Shown piece after piece: positions 18,211 through 26,904 of a stretch of DNA of 64,000 nt. Within the stretch, counting starts at the first letter, position 1, and each line of letters opens with the position of its first letter. The notes beneath the pieces were generated by a model that searched no databases, had not been told where the DNA came from, and saw nothing but the letters and a program-made list of their open reading frames with translations. A program made the translations under genes and the position numbers. The stretch comes from Caldibacillus thermoamylovorans. GTDB taxonomy: Bacteria; Bacillota; Bacilli; Bacillales; Caldibacillaceae. The stretch is taken from NCBI RefSeq assembly GCF_000751775.1, contig NZ_CCRF01000035.1, positions 117,489 through 181,488 on the forward strand, given 5' to 3'.

Positions 18211-18228
18211 TTGTAAAAAATGTCACAA
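18211..18228 (+). promoter_or_regulatory. Rex-type box upstream of cydABDC
   Basis: TTGTAAAAAATGTCACAA differs from the Rex consensus TTGTGA-N6-TCACAA at one position. Rex (NADH-sensing repressor) is the known regulator of cydABCD in B. subtilis. The remaining stretch to the cydA ribosome binding site is AT-rich leader with no clear -35/-10 pair that I would defend. Confidence 0.65.
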
Positions 18229-18395
18229 ATTGGACGAAATGGTATGTCTGATTTGTAACAGGATTTCCAAAATAACTCCACAATAATTCCACCATTGCGA
18301 TAGGAAAAACCTATATGATTAATATGTAAGTTATTATAATTCTTAAATAAGATTAGGTAAAAATGAACTGAAAATTTCAAAGGGGGAAAGCGGAA

Positions 18396-19802
18396 ATGGA
18401 AGAAGTGTTACTGGCACGGATACAGTTTGCTTCAACAACTCTGTTCCACTTCATTTTTGTTCCATTGTCAATCGGTTTGGCGTTCATCATTGCTGTAATG
18501 GAAACACTTTATGTGGTGAAGAAGGACGAAATGTACAAAAAAATGTCCAAGTTTTGGGGCAAGTTTTTCTTAATTAATTTTGCCGTCGGTGTTGTGACCG
18601 GGATTATTCAAGAATTCCAATTTGGAATGAACTGGTCTGATTATTCGCGTTTTGTTGGGGATGTATTCGGGGCACCGCTTGCAATCGAGGCACTGCTTGC
18701 ATTCTTTATGGAATCGACCTTTATCGGATTATGGATTTTTGGTTGGGAACGGTTACCGAAAAAACTACATTTGGCCAGCATTTGGTTAGTTTCCATTGGG
18801 ACGGCCTTATCTGCTCTATGGATACTGGCTGCTAACTCATTCATGCAAAATCCGGTTGGATATGAAATTGCCAATGGTCGTGCGGAAATGAATGATTTCT
18901 TAGGCTTGTTAACAAATCAAAAATTATTGGTGGCTTATCCACATACAATTTTCGCAAGTCTTTGTACTGCAGCATTTTTACTTATAGGTATTTCAGCTTG
19001 GAATATGATTAAAAAACGCGACATTGAGTTTTTCAAAAAATCAATGAACATTTCATTAATTGTAGGTCTAGTATCAACACTGGGGATTGCTTTTTCCGGG
19101 CATGCACAATCTCAATATTTAGTAGAAGCTCAACCGATGAAGATGGCTGCTGCTGAAGCAATTTGGGAAAATACAACAGACCCGGCTCCATGGACAGTCG
19201 TTGCCGGTATTGATACGGAAAATCAAAAAAATAATTGGTCAGTGGAAGTTCCATATTTATTAAGTTATTTATCTTATGGGAAATTTTCCGGTGATCTTCC
19301 GGGAATGAAAGCACTGCAAGCTCAATATGAAGACTTGTACGGAGAAGGGAACTACATTCCACCTGTAAAAACAACATTCTGGAGCTTCCGGATTATGGTG
19401 GCTTCCGGTGGTTTAATGATTTTACTTAGCTTAATTGGTTTAATTTTACTATGGCGGAAAAAACTTGAAACGAGTATACATTTTCTGAAATGGTTACTGG
19501 CTGCTTTATTCTTACCGTATATTGCTAACTCTGCCGGTTGGATAATGTCGGAAATTGGTCGTCAGCCTTGGGTAGTAAACGGATTGATGTTAACGGAAAG
19601 CGGTGTTTCACCGAGTGTTTCTTCCGGACAAATTCTCTTCTCGTTAATTGCGTTTTCATTAATTTATACATTGCTCGCTGTTGCGATGGTTTATTTGTTT
19701 ATCAAAACGATTAAACAAGGACCACATGAAAAATTGAAAGACGACACAACCGCAACAGATCCTTTTGATGCAAATGCAGGGGGTGCTGTTAAATGGAATT
19801 AA
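18396..19802 (+). CDS. cydA: Cytochrome bd oxidase subunit I (CydA)
   Basis: The 468-residue heme-bearing subunit of the classical Bacillus cytochrome bd oxidase. The start MEEVLLARIQFASTTLFHF carries the N-terminal heme-ligand His; the middle holds VAYPHTIFASLCTAAFLL with the second His; GRQPWVVNGLMLTESGVSP is the family C-terminal signature. The ATG follows AAAGGGGGAAAG. The 3' end overlaps cydB by 10 nt. Upstream Fnr- and Rex-like boxes suggest induction under low oxygen or high NADH. It is distinct from the YthA-type copy at 15.5-16.8 kb. Confidence 0.93.
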   Translation: MEEVLLARIQFASTTLFHFIFVPLSIGLAFIIAVMETLYVVKKDEMYKKMSKFWGKFFLINFAVGVVTGIIQEFQFGMNWSDYSRFVGDVFGAPLAIEALLAFFMESTFIGLWIFGWERLPKKLHLASIWLVSIGTALSALWILAANSFMQNPVGYEIANGRAEMNDFLGLLTNQKLLVAYPHTIFASLCTAAFLLIGISAWNMIKKRDIEFFKKSMNISLIVGLVSTLGIAFSGHAQSQYLVEAQPMKMAAAEAIWENTTDPAPWTVVAGIDTENQKNNWSVEVPYLLSYLSYGKFSGDLPGMKALQAQYEDLYGEGNYIPPVKTTFWSFRIMVASGGLMILLSLIGLILLWRKKLETSIHFLKWLLAALFLPYIANSAGWIMSEIGRQPWVVNGLMLTESGVSPSVSSGQILFSLIAFSLIYTLLAVAMVYLFIKTIKQGPHEKLKDDTTATDPFDANAGGAVKWN

Positions 19803-20809
19803 GTGAATTGTGGTTTTTATTGATTGGCGTCTTATGGGTCGGGTTTATCTTTTTGGAAGGTTTTGACTTTGGCGTTGGTATGAGTACGAAATTTTTAGCA
19901 AAAAATGAAACAGAAAAACGAGTATTAATCAATACGATAGGACCGCACTGGGATGCGAATGAAGTTTGGCTATTGACAGCCGGTGGTGCGATGTTTGCTG
20001 CTTTCCCACATTGGTATGCAACGCTTTTTAGCGGCTATTATTTGCCATTCGTGCTGCTTTTGCTTGCGCTGATTGCCAGAGGGGTGGCATTTGAATTCCG
20101 GGGAAAACATCACGCGGCCAAATGGAAAACTACATGGGATTGGTCGATTTTTCTTGGCAGTTTAATCCCGCCGTTTTTGGTCGGCGTACTCTTTTCAGGA
20201 TTGATTAAAGGACTTCCGATTGATGAAAATATGAATATGCACGCCACTTTCTTCGGAGATATGGTAAATCTATTTACATTAGTTGGTGGAATTGCTTTTG
20301 TTCTATTGTCCTATTTGCACGGTTTAATGTTTATTACGATGAAGACAAACGGCCAATTGCGTGCCCGTGCCCGCGAACAAGCGTTAAAAATTTATTGGGT
20401 AACCGGTGCAGTCATTGTTTTGTTCGTTGTGTTAACAGGGATATTCACAGATGCTTACGCCAACCGTGGAGCAATCATTATTCCAATGTATGCTGTAGCA
20501 GTACTTCTTTATTTAGCTTTATATAAAATGGTTAAAGATAAGAAAGAAGGATTTAGCTTTACTTTAACCGGGCTCATCTTAGTCCTTGTGACGGCATCGT
20601 TTTTCATTGCACTATTCCCGAATGTCATGATTAGCACGACGGATGTGGTAAATAATATCACGATCTATGAAGCAGCTTCGGGAGCCTACTCACTTAAAGT
20701 GATGACTATTGTTGCCTTAACAATGGTACCGATTGTATTAGCATATACGATTTGGAGCTACTATATTTTTAGAAAACGTGTGTCACATAAGGAGCATTTG
20801 GAATACTGA
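19793..20809 (+). CDS. cydB: Cytochrome bd oxidase subunit II (CydB)
   Basis: The 338-residue membrane partner of CydA, with the hallmark FLEGFDFGVGM near residue 20 and WDANEVWLLTAGGAMFAAFP, where the quinol-oxidase CydB family keeps an NEVW motif. About nine helices are visible. It overlaps cydA by 10 nt and shares its last base region with the next gene (stop and start overlap), so the four cyd genes are translationally coupled. Confidence 0.93.
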   Translation: MELSELWFLLIGVLWVGFIFLEGFDFGVGMSTKFLAKNETEKRVLINTIGPHWDANEVWLLTAGGAMFAAFPHWYATLFSGYYLPFVLLLLALIARGVAFEFRGKHHAAKWKTTWDWSIFLGSLIPPFLVGVLFSGLIKGLPIDENMNMHATFFGDMVNLFTLVGGIAFVLLSYLHGLMFITMKTNGQLRARAREQALKIYWVTGAVIVLFVVLTGIFTDAYANRGAIIIPMYAVAVLLYLALYKMVKDKKEGFSFTLTGLILVLVTASFFIALFPNVMISTTDVVNNITIYEAASGAYSLKVMTIVALTMVPIVLAYTIWSYYIFRKRVSHKEHLEY

Positions 20810-22530
20810 TGGATAAAAATCTGTTTCTTTATAAAGATAGTAAAAAAACATTTGTGCTGATTGGAATCCTGACCGTATTGCAAAGTTTAGCAATTATCGC
20901 GCAGGCAGGGTTCCTTGCTAAGGCCATTATAACTGTATATGAAGGGGCGGGGTTCAGTGCCCTTCCCTTTTTTGCTATGTTTTTCCTTGCCCATGTATTC
21001 AGACATTTTCTCCAATGGTTAAAATCACGTATCGCTTATCGTTTTGCTGATCAAACATCCTCTCAACTTCAAAATGATTTAGTAGAAAAAGTTTTTATGA
21101 TCGGTCCGAAAACAATCAGCAGGCAAGGTTCCGGTCATATTATTGCTTTATGTTTAGAAGGCATTCCAAGCTATAAAACATATCTTGAATTATTTATCCC
21201 AAGATTTTTATCATGTTTACTTATACCGGCAAGTATCGTTATTTATGTTTTTACGATGGATGTAACCTCAGCTGTTGTATTAATTGTTGTGATGCCAATT
21301 CTTATCATCTTCTTGATTCTATTAGGCCTTGTTGCCCAAAAGCAGAAAGATAATAAATGGGAAAATTATCAATTATTGTCTCGACATTTTGTTGATTCCT
21401 TACGGGGTTTGGTGACATTGAAATTTTTAGGGCGGAGTAAAGGACATCGCGAGGCCATTTATTCGGTGAGCAATAAATACCGGATTTCAACGGTACGTAC
21501 ATTGCGGGTAGCCTTTCTCTCATCCTTTTCCTTGGATTTCTTTTCCAGTTTGTCTGTTGCGGTGGTTGCGGTTGAACTTGGATTACGATTAATTAATGGA
21601 CAAATAGATTTTTTGGCAGCGTTGACGATATTAATTTTGGCACCGGAGTATTTCTTGCCCGTTCGTGAACTGGGAAATGATTATCACGCAACGATGGACG
21701 GAAAGGAATCAGGGGAAAAAATCCGTGGATTACTTAATTTGGATGACGGTGAGAAGCAGGTTATGACTGTCAATTTACCCGATTGGAACAAAGAGTCAGA
21801 ATTAGTTGTTCGTGGTTTAACAAAAACATTTACAGAGGAAAATCGTACAGTATTAGCGGATATTCATTTTACCATTCGCGGTTTTAAAAAAATAGGAATT
21901 ATTGGATTATCCGGAGCCGGGAAATCTACATTGATTGATCTTTTATCAGGGTTTACAAAGCCGACAAGCGGGTCATTTTTTATTAATGGGGTTGAAATTC
22001 CGGATTTTTCAGTGGCAGCTTGGCAAGATCAAGTAACTTACATTCCGCAACATCCATATATTTTTTCAGGGACGGTCAAGGAAAATATTATGTGGTATGC
22101 ACCGAATGCGACAGACAAAGAAATTACAGAAGCAGCGGAACGAACCGGTCTTTCAGAATTAATCAGTCAATTCCCGAATGGCCTTAATGAAAAAATCGGA
22201 CAGGGTGGAAGAGCGTTAAGCGGCGGCGAAGAACAGAGGATTGCTCTGGCTCGGGCACTGTTGACGAATCGTCCGATCATGTTTTTTGATGAACCGACCG
22301 CCCATCTCGATATTGAAACGGAACATGATATAAAAGAAATCATGCTTCCATTGCTTGATAATAAGTTAGTGTTTTTTGCAACGCACAGGCTGCACTGGAT
22401 GAATGAAATGGACTATATTCTCGTTATGGATGGCGGTCGGCTTGCAGAAAGCGGAACACCGGATGAACTTTTTAGAAAAAATGGTGTATTTACACAGTTA
22501 GTCAAGGTTCATCGAGGGGAGGTAAGTTAG
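20809..22530 (+). CDS. cydD: Thiol-reductant ABC exporter subunit CydD (CydC in B. subtilis naming)
   Basis: A 573-residue half-transporter, with six helices then an ATPase domain. It exports glutathione/cysteine-type reductant or heme-related cargo needed for bd-oxidase assembly. Walker A is GLSGAGKSTL, the signature ALSGGEEQRIALARAL and Walker B FFDEPTAHLD. The helical stretch with LRVAFLSSFSLDFFSSLSVAVV is diagnostic of the CydD branch (first gene after cydB; called cydC in B. subtilis). A heterodimer with the next gene product is expected. Confidence 0.9.
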   Translation: MDKNLFLYKDSKKTFVLIGILTVLQSLAIIAQAGFLAKAIITVYEGAGFSALPFFAMFFLAHVFRHFLQWLKSRIAYRFADQTSSQLQNDLVEKVFMIGPKTISRQGSGHIIALCLEGIPSYKTYLELFIPRFLSCLLIPASIVIYVFTMDVTSAVVLIVVMPILIIFLILLGLVAQKQKDNKWENYQLLSRHFVDSLRGLVTLKFLGRSKGHREAIYSVSNKYRISTVRTLRVAFLSSFSLDFFSSLSVAVVAVELGLRLINGQIDFLAALTILILAPEYFLPVRELGNDYHATMDGKESGEKIRGLLNLDDGEKQVMTVNLPDWNKESELVVRGLTKTFTEENRTVLADIHFTIRGFKKIGIIGLSGAGKSTLIDLLSGFTKPTSGSFFINGVEIPDFSVAAWQDQVTYIPQHPYIFSGTVKENIMWYAPNATDKEITEAAERTGLSELISQFPNGLNEKIGQGGRALSGGEEQRIALARALLTNRPIMFFDEPTAHLDIETEHDIKEIMLPLLDNKLVFFATHRLHWMNEMDYILVMDGGRLAESGTPDELFRKNGVFTQLVKVHRGEVS

Positions 22531-24258
22531 ATGAGAAACTTTAATAAATATATTCGTCCATTTATAAAACAGTATAAATGGTTCATGCTGGCAACCGTTT
22601 TTCTCGGTTTTTTAACCTTTTTAACTGCTTCGATGCTTACCTTCACCTCAGGGTTCTTAATCACACGAGCAGCTGAGGCGCCTTACAATATTTTAATGTT
22701 ATATGTACCGATTGTTCTTGTGCGGGCGTTTGGTATTGCTCGCCCGGTCGTCCGTTATATGGAAAGATTGGTTGGGCACAATACGGTATTGAAAATTTTA
22801 GCGGATATGCGTGTGCGGTTGTACGACGCACTGGAGCCGCAAGCTTTGTTTATTCGTTCGCGATTCCAAACAGGGGACTTGGTCGGAACGCTGGCCGATG
22901 ATATTGAACATTTGCAGGATGCGTATATTCGAACAATTTTCCCAACTATTGTTGCGTTATTCTTATTTGTTTTTTCGGTTACAAGCTTAGCGATATTTGA
23001 TCCGTTTTTTGCTCTTTGGATTGCCGTATGTCTTGCCGTAATCATCGTCGTTTATCCACTTTTATCCTTGTATTTTTTGAAGAAGCGACAAATTCAAGTG
23101 AAGGAAAAGCGGAATCGACTGTACAAAATGTTTACCGACGCAGTACTTGGCATTAGCGATTGGATGATTAGCGGAAACAAGGAGCGATTTATCTTCCAAT
23201 TTATGAAGGAAAGCAGGGAGACGAATAAGATTGAGAAAAAGTTAGCGGATTGGAATCATGCCCGCACATTTCAACTGCAAGTGATATCCGGACTTATTTT
23301 GATATTTGTCGGTATTTGGGCAGGTTTTGAAGCGCTTGAAGGAGAAATACTGCCGGCGTACATTGCTTCTTTCACGCTGGTGACTTTGCCGATTTTAGAA
23401 GGTTTAATTCCGGTTTCGAATGCAATCGAAAAAATTCCGGCTTATCAAGAGTCATTAGAGCGGCTGGAAAATATCGATCAATATAATGGAACTCAAGGTG
23501 TGGTTGGATCGTTTGAAATTGCAACGAATCCTGTCATTTATTTTGAACATGTTGATTATACGTATGGGTCGAATAAAGAACCGGCCTTAAAAAATATCAA
23601 TCTGACAATTCGCCCCGGAGAGAAGGTAGCTTTGCTAGGTAAGAGCGGTGCCGGTAAATCTACTTTATTACAGCTGTTAATCGGGGCAATGAAACCGGAT
23701 AATGGTACGGTTAAGATTGGTGACTTGTCGGCAAGCAGATATGGTGAACAGATTTATGAAGTTATCAGTGTATTGAACCAAAAACCTTATTTATTTGCAA
23801 CGACGGTGGAAAACAATATTCGTTTGGGGAATCAGGAGGCAACGAGGGAAGAAATTGAAGACGTTATCCGGCAAGTGAAATTGGATCAATATATTCATTC
23901 TTTGCCAAAAGGACTGGATACCCAAATGGAAGAATCCGGGCAACGTTTTTCCGGTGGGGAGAGACAACGGATCGCGCTGGCAAGAATTTTATTGAAGAAT
24001 ACGCCAATTGTTGTGTTGGATGAACCGACTGTCGGTCTTGATCCATTGACGGAGCGGGATTTACTGGACACCATTTTTAAAACTTTGGAAGGAAAAACGG
24101 TTATTCTCATTACCCATCATCTAATGGGGATGGAAAAAATGGACCAAATTGTATTTTTGGACAATGGGGCGATTTCAATGCATGGAAATCATCGGTCTCT
24201 GCTTAAGGAAAACGAACGCTACCGGAAATTATATCGCTTAGACTTAGGAGAAATATAG
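22531..24258 (+). CDS. cydC: Thiol-reductant ABC exporter subunit CydC (CydD in B. subtilis naming)
   Basis: A 575-residue ABC half-transporter following cydD without a gap, with a ribosome binding site GAGGGGAGG inside the end of cydD. It has a six-helix domain and then an ATPase with Walker A GKSGAGKSTLL, signature FSGGERQRIALAR and Walker B VVLDEPTVGLD. Together with CydD it forms the heterodimeric exporter required for assembly of the oxidase. Its last 15 nt and the following bases are partly duplicated 66 bp downstream (24244 and 24310). Confidence 0.9.
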   Translation: MRNFNKYIRPFIKQYKWFMLATVFLGFLTFLTASMLTFTSGFLITRAAEAPYNILMLYVPIVLVRAFGIARPVVRYMERLVGHNTVLKILADMRVRLYDALEPQALFIRSRFQTGDLVGTLADDIEHLQDAYIRTIFPTIVALFLFVFSVTSLAIFDPFFALWIAVCLAVIIVVYPLLSLYFLKKRQIQVKEKRNRLYKMFTDAVLGISDWMISGNKERFIFQFMKESRETNKIEKKLADWNHARTFQLQVISGLILIFVGIWAGFEALEGEILPAYIASFTLVTLPILEGLIPVSNAIEKIPAYQESLERLENIDQYNGTQGVVGSFEIATNPVIYFEHVDYTYGSNKEPALKNINLTIRPGEKVALLGKSGAGKSTLLQLLIGAMKPDNGTVKIGDLSASRYGEQIYEVISVLNQKPYLFATTVENNIRLGNQEATREEIEDVIRQVKLDQYIHSLPKGLDTQMEESGQRFSGGERQRIALARILLKNTPIVVLDEPTVGLDPLTERDLLDTIFKTLEGKTVILITHHLMGMEKMDQIVFLDNGAISMHGNHRSLLKENERYRKLYRLDLGEI

Positions 24259-24357
24259 GATGATGAATTGTGTTTGGGTAGAAAATAAACTATGTACCTG
24301 ATTGGCAATTTAGGAGAATATAGGACGATGAACTGTTTCTGGGTAGAAAAAATAAAC
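24244..24357 (+). repeat. Imperfect ~66-bp tandem duplication of the cydC 3' end
   Basis: The words TTAGGAGAAATATAGGATGA (24244) and TTAGGAGAATATAGGACGAT (24310) begin two copies that both continue through a TGGGTAGAAAA motif and end near TAAAC. The downstream copy is diverged by several substitutions and a 1-nt indel. Confidence 0.75.
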
Positions 24358-24396
24358 AATATCCCGGATTAATAATTATGAAATATTGGACGACCC

Positions 24397-24430
24397 AAAA
24401 GCTATCTGGTATGTGCAGATGGCTTTTTTA
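24397..24430 (+). terminator. Terminator of the cydABDC operon
   Basis: AAAAGCTATCTG pairs with CAGATGGCTTTT, followed by TTT. It stands just before the long palindromic array. Confidence 0.85.
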
Positions 24431-24463
24431 ACTCGATCACTTTCTCTAATTACTATTTTTGAT

Positions 24464-25631
24464 GGCGACGAGCCTCGTTCTCGTCACCATTTTAAGGCGA
24501 AAAACACCAATTTTTGACGACGAGACTTGTTCTCGTCACCGTTTTAGACGAAAAACACTCTATTTTGGCGATGAGCCTCGTTCTCGTCGCCGTTTTGAAG
24601 TGAAAAATGCTCTATTTTGGCGACGAGAATCAAACTCGTCACCATTTTAGGTCGGAAAACACCAATTTTTGACGACGAGACTTGTTCTCGTCGCCGTTTT
24701 TAGACGAAAAACACTCTATTTTGGCGACGAGAATCAAACTCGTTACCATTTTAGGTTGGAAAACACCAATTTTTGACGACGAGACTTGTTCTCGTCGCCG
24801 TTTTGGGGCGAGAAACACTATTTTTTGGCGACGAGAATCAAACTCGTCACCATTTTAGGTTGGAAAAGACCAATTTTTGACGACGAGACTTGTTCTCGTC
24901 GCCGTTTTTAGACGAAAAACACTCTATTTTGGCGACGAGCATCGTTCTCGTCGCCGTTTTGAAGTGAAAAATGCTCTATTTTGACGACGAGAATCAAACT
25001 CGTCACCATTTTGGGGTGAGAAACACTATTTTTTGGCGACGAGAATCAAACTCGTCACCATTTTAGGTTGGAAAAGACCAATTTTTGACGACGAGACTTG
25101 TTCTCGTCGCCGTTTTTAGACGAAAAACACTCTATTTTGGCGACGAGAATCAAACTCGTCACCATTTTAGGTAGGAAAACACCAATTTTTGACGACGAGA
25201 CCTATTCTCGTCACCGTTTTGAAGTGAAAAATGCTCTATTTTGGCGACGAGCCTCGTTCTCGTCACCATTTTGGGGCGAGAAACACTATTTTTTGACGAC
25301 GAGAATCAAACTCGTCACCATTTTAGGTAGGAAAACACCCTATTTTGGCGACGAGCCTCGTTCTCGTCACCATTTTAAGGCGAAAAACACCAATTTTTGA
25401 CGACGAGCCCTATTCTCGTCGCCGTTTTGAAGTGAAAAATGCTCTATTTTGGCGACGAGAATCAAACTCGTCACCATTTTAGGTAGGAAAACACCAATTT
25501 TTGACGACGAGCCTCGTTCTCGTCACCATTTTGGGGCGAGAAACACTATTTTTTGGCGACGAGAATCAAACTCGTCACCATTTTAGGTAGGAAAACACCT
25601 ATTTTTGGCGACGAAAAATCCACCCGCCTTT
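24464..25631. repeat. Array of 22 full plus 1 decayed palindromic units, period 52 bp
   Basis: Each unit has a 25-bp core of the form GRCGACGAG-N7-CTCGTCRCC, so GACGAG pairs with CTCGTC around a 7-nt loop. A spacer of about 27 bp follows. Core starts are 24464, 24516, 24567, 24619, 24671, 24723, 24775, 24827, 24879, 24931, 24983, 25035, 25087, 25139, 25191, 25243, 25295, 25347, 25399, 25451, 25503 and 25555, with a broken core at 25607. All steps are 52 bp except one of 51. Loops fall into a few classes (AATCAAA, ACTTGTT, CCTCGTT, ACCTATT). Spacers fall into about five recurring types, so this is a minisatellite and not a CRISPR array. It lies between the converging cydC and btuF-like genes. 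I see no cas genes or transposase nearby. Confidence 0.95.
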
Positions 25632-25733
25632 AGGATCGTGCACCTCAAGTTACACAATTAACCAATTTTGAAGTAAAGGACCGACATATAACAACAAATT
25701 TTCCCCATCACTATAAAAATAGCAAAAGTCCGG

Positions 25734-26549
25734 TTATATAAAACTTTTGGCTTCAGGGAAAATTTCCGGATATAAAATATGTGCTAAATGTTCCAGACCT
25801 GTAACTAATCGCGGTGATGGGCGACAAAACCAGCCTTCTTCAAGAATATGGATCCTGTCTTTTTTCGCAAAAGGATACCCTCGCCACTCGGGGCGGTTGA
25901 TGATTTTTTCGATTTTCACATTCTTCAACGGGATTCCTGTCCAAACAACCATTGTATAGTCCGGATTTGCCTTTACGACTCCGGCCCAGTCGGTTTTCAC
26001 ATTATCTTCCGGGATATCGGCAAAAACATTTGTTGCCCCAACTATTTCCGAAAGATCAGTGAGCCAATTTTTTCCACCGGGAGAAACGACTGGTTTTGGC
26101 CACCATTCCCAATAGAGGCGAAGAGGCGGATTTGCTTTCGGGCATTTTTGTCGGATTTCTTCAATCCTTTCTTTCATCCAATCTACTAAATCGCAAGCCT
26201 TTTGATAACGATCAGTTGCCTCACCTACCTTAATAATATCATTAAAAATATCACCCAGTCGATGCGGGTCGAGTATGAGAAAAGGTGTATTTAAGCTTTT
26301 AACACGTTCCACAACTTTTTCCATACCGGGAACACTTAAAGAACCGACAATGAAATCCGGTTTTAATTCGATCACTTTCTCTATATTAATATTTAAATCA
26401 GGACCGAGGTTTGGCAGTTTTTTAACGTCAGCCGGCCAATCAGAATAATGGTCAACACCGATTAGCTGAGCGGTTAACCCGAGACAAGCTAATATTTCTG
26501 TATTACTTGGACAAAGTGAAACGATACGCAAGGTTCTCACCTCATTCAA
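25734..26549 (-). CDS. BtuF-like cobalamin/iron-chelate binding-fold protein without signal peptide
   Basis: A 271-residue protein of the periplasmic-binding-protein class III fold, with the BtuF opening RIVSLCPSNTEILACLGL and the middle motif LKPDFIVGS. It lacks an N-terminal signal peptide or lipobox, unlike true transport-linked BtuF, so it should be cytosolic or intracellular. The tail contains WFCRPSPRLVTGLEHLA, as in many family members annotated cobalamin-binding protein. It lies on the same strand as a cobyrinate diamide synthase 320 bp upstream, which supports a corrinoid link. No ABC permease or ATPase for B12 is adjacent. Confidence 0.75.
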   Translation of the reverse strand: MNEVRTLRIVSLCPSNTEILACLGLTAQLIGVDHYSDWPADVKKLPNLGPDLNINIEKVIELKPDFIVGSLSVPGMEKVVERVKSLNTPFLILDPHRLGDIFNDIIKVGEATDRYQKACDLVDWMKERIEEIRQKCPKANPPLRLYWEWWPKPVVSPGGKNWLTDLSEIVGATNVFADIPEDNVKTDWAGVVKANPDYTMVVWTGIPLKNVKIEKIINRPEWRGYPFAKKDRIHILEEGWFCRPSPRLVTGLEHLAHILYPEIFPEAKSFI

Positions 26550-26871
26550 TCATTTTTAAAAATCGTGTGCAACGATTGTCAACCAGTAACAAAGAGACAT
26601 TATGCGTTAAACGATTTCAACACTTTCATTGATAAACACGCCACAGGGAGGTAGTTTGTTTATTATGCGCTCAATACCTTCATTGAAAAATAATCACAGA
26701 AAAGTATTTTGTTCACTGCTAAGCACAAACATTAACCGTAAGATAAATTTCTATCTCCATGTCCGGCACAATGCTATAAAATTTTATGCGCTCAATACCT
26801 TCATTGAAAAATAATCACAGAAAAGTATTTTGTTCACTGCTAAGCACAAACATTAACCGTAAGATAAATTT
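26550..26871 (-). other. Intergenic gap between cbiA and the btuF-like gene
   Basis: The stretch holds the perfect tandem duplication described separately and, at 26600-26660, a weaker third stretch resembling its start (TTATGCG ... TTTCATTGA). No gene or clear promoter was found. Short frames here arise from the duplication. Confidence 0.5.
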
Positions 26872-26904
26872 CTATCTCCATGTCCGGCACAATGCTATAA
26901 AATT
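26663..26904. repeat. Perfect 121-bp tandem duplication spanning the cbiA 3' end
   Basis: Copies at 26663-26783 and 26784-26904 are identical as read. The second copy contains the last 33 nt of cbiA including its stop codon, so the first copy carries a stray copy of the cbiA tail downstream of the gene. The perfect identity points to a recent duplication. Confidence 0.92.

Noticed and set aside
24459..25400. Small coding frames reading through the palindromic array
   Set aside because: They follow the 52-bp repeat, which is not a multiple of three, have no ribosome binding sites, and only arise from the repeat.
24459..25631. CRISPR array
   Set aside because: The 25-bp palindromic repeats with 27-bp gaps look CRISPR-like, but the gaps belong to about five recurring types and the repeat loops vary. 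No cas gene is nearby.
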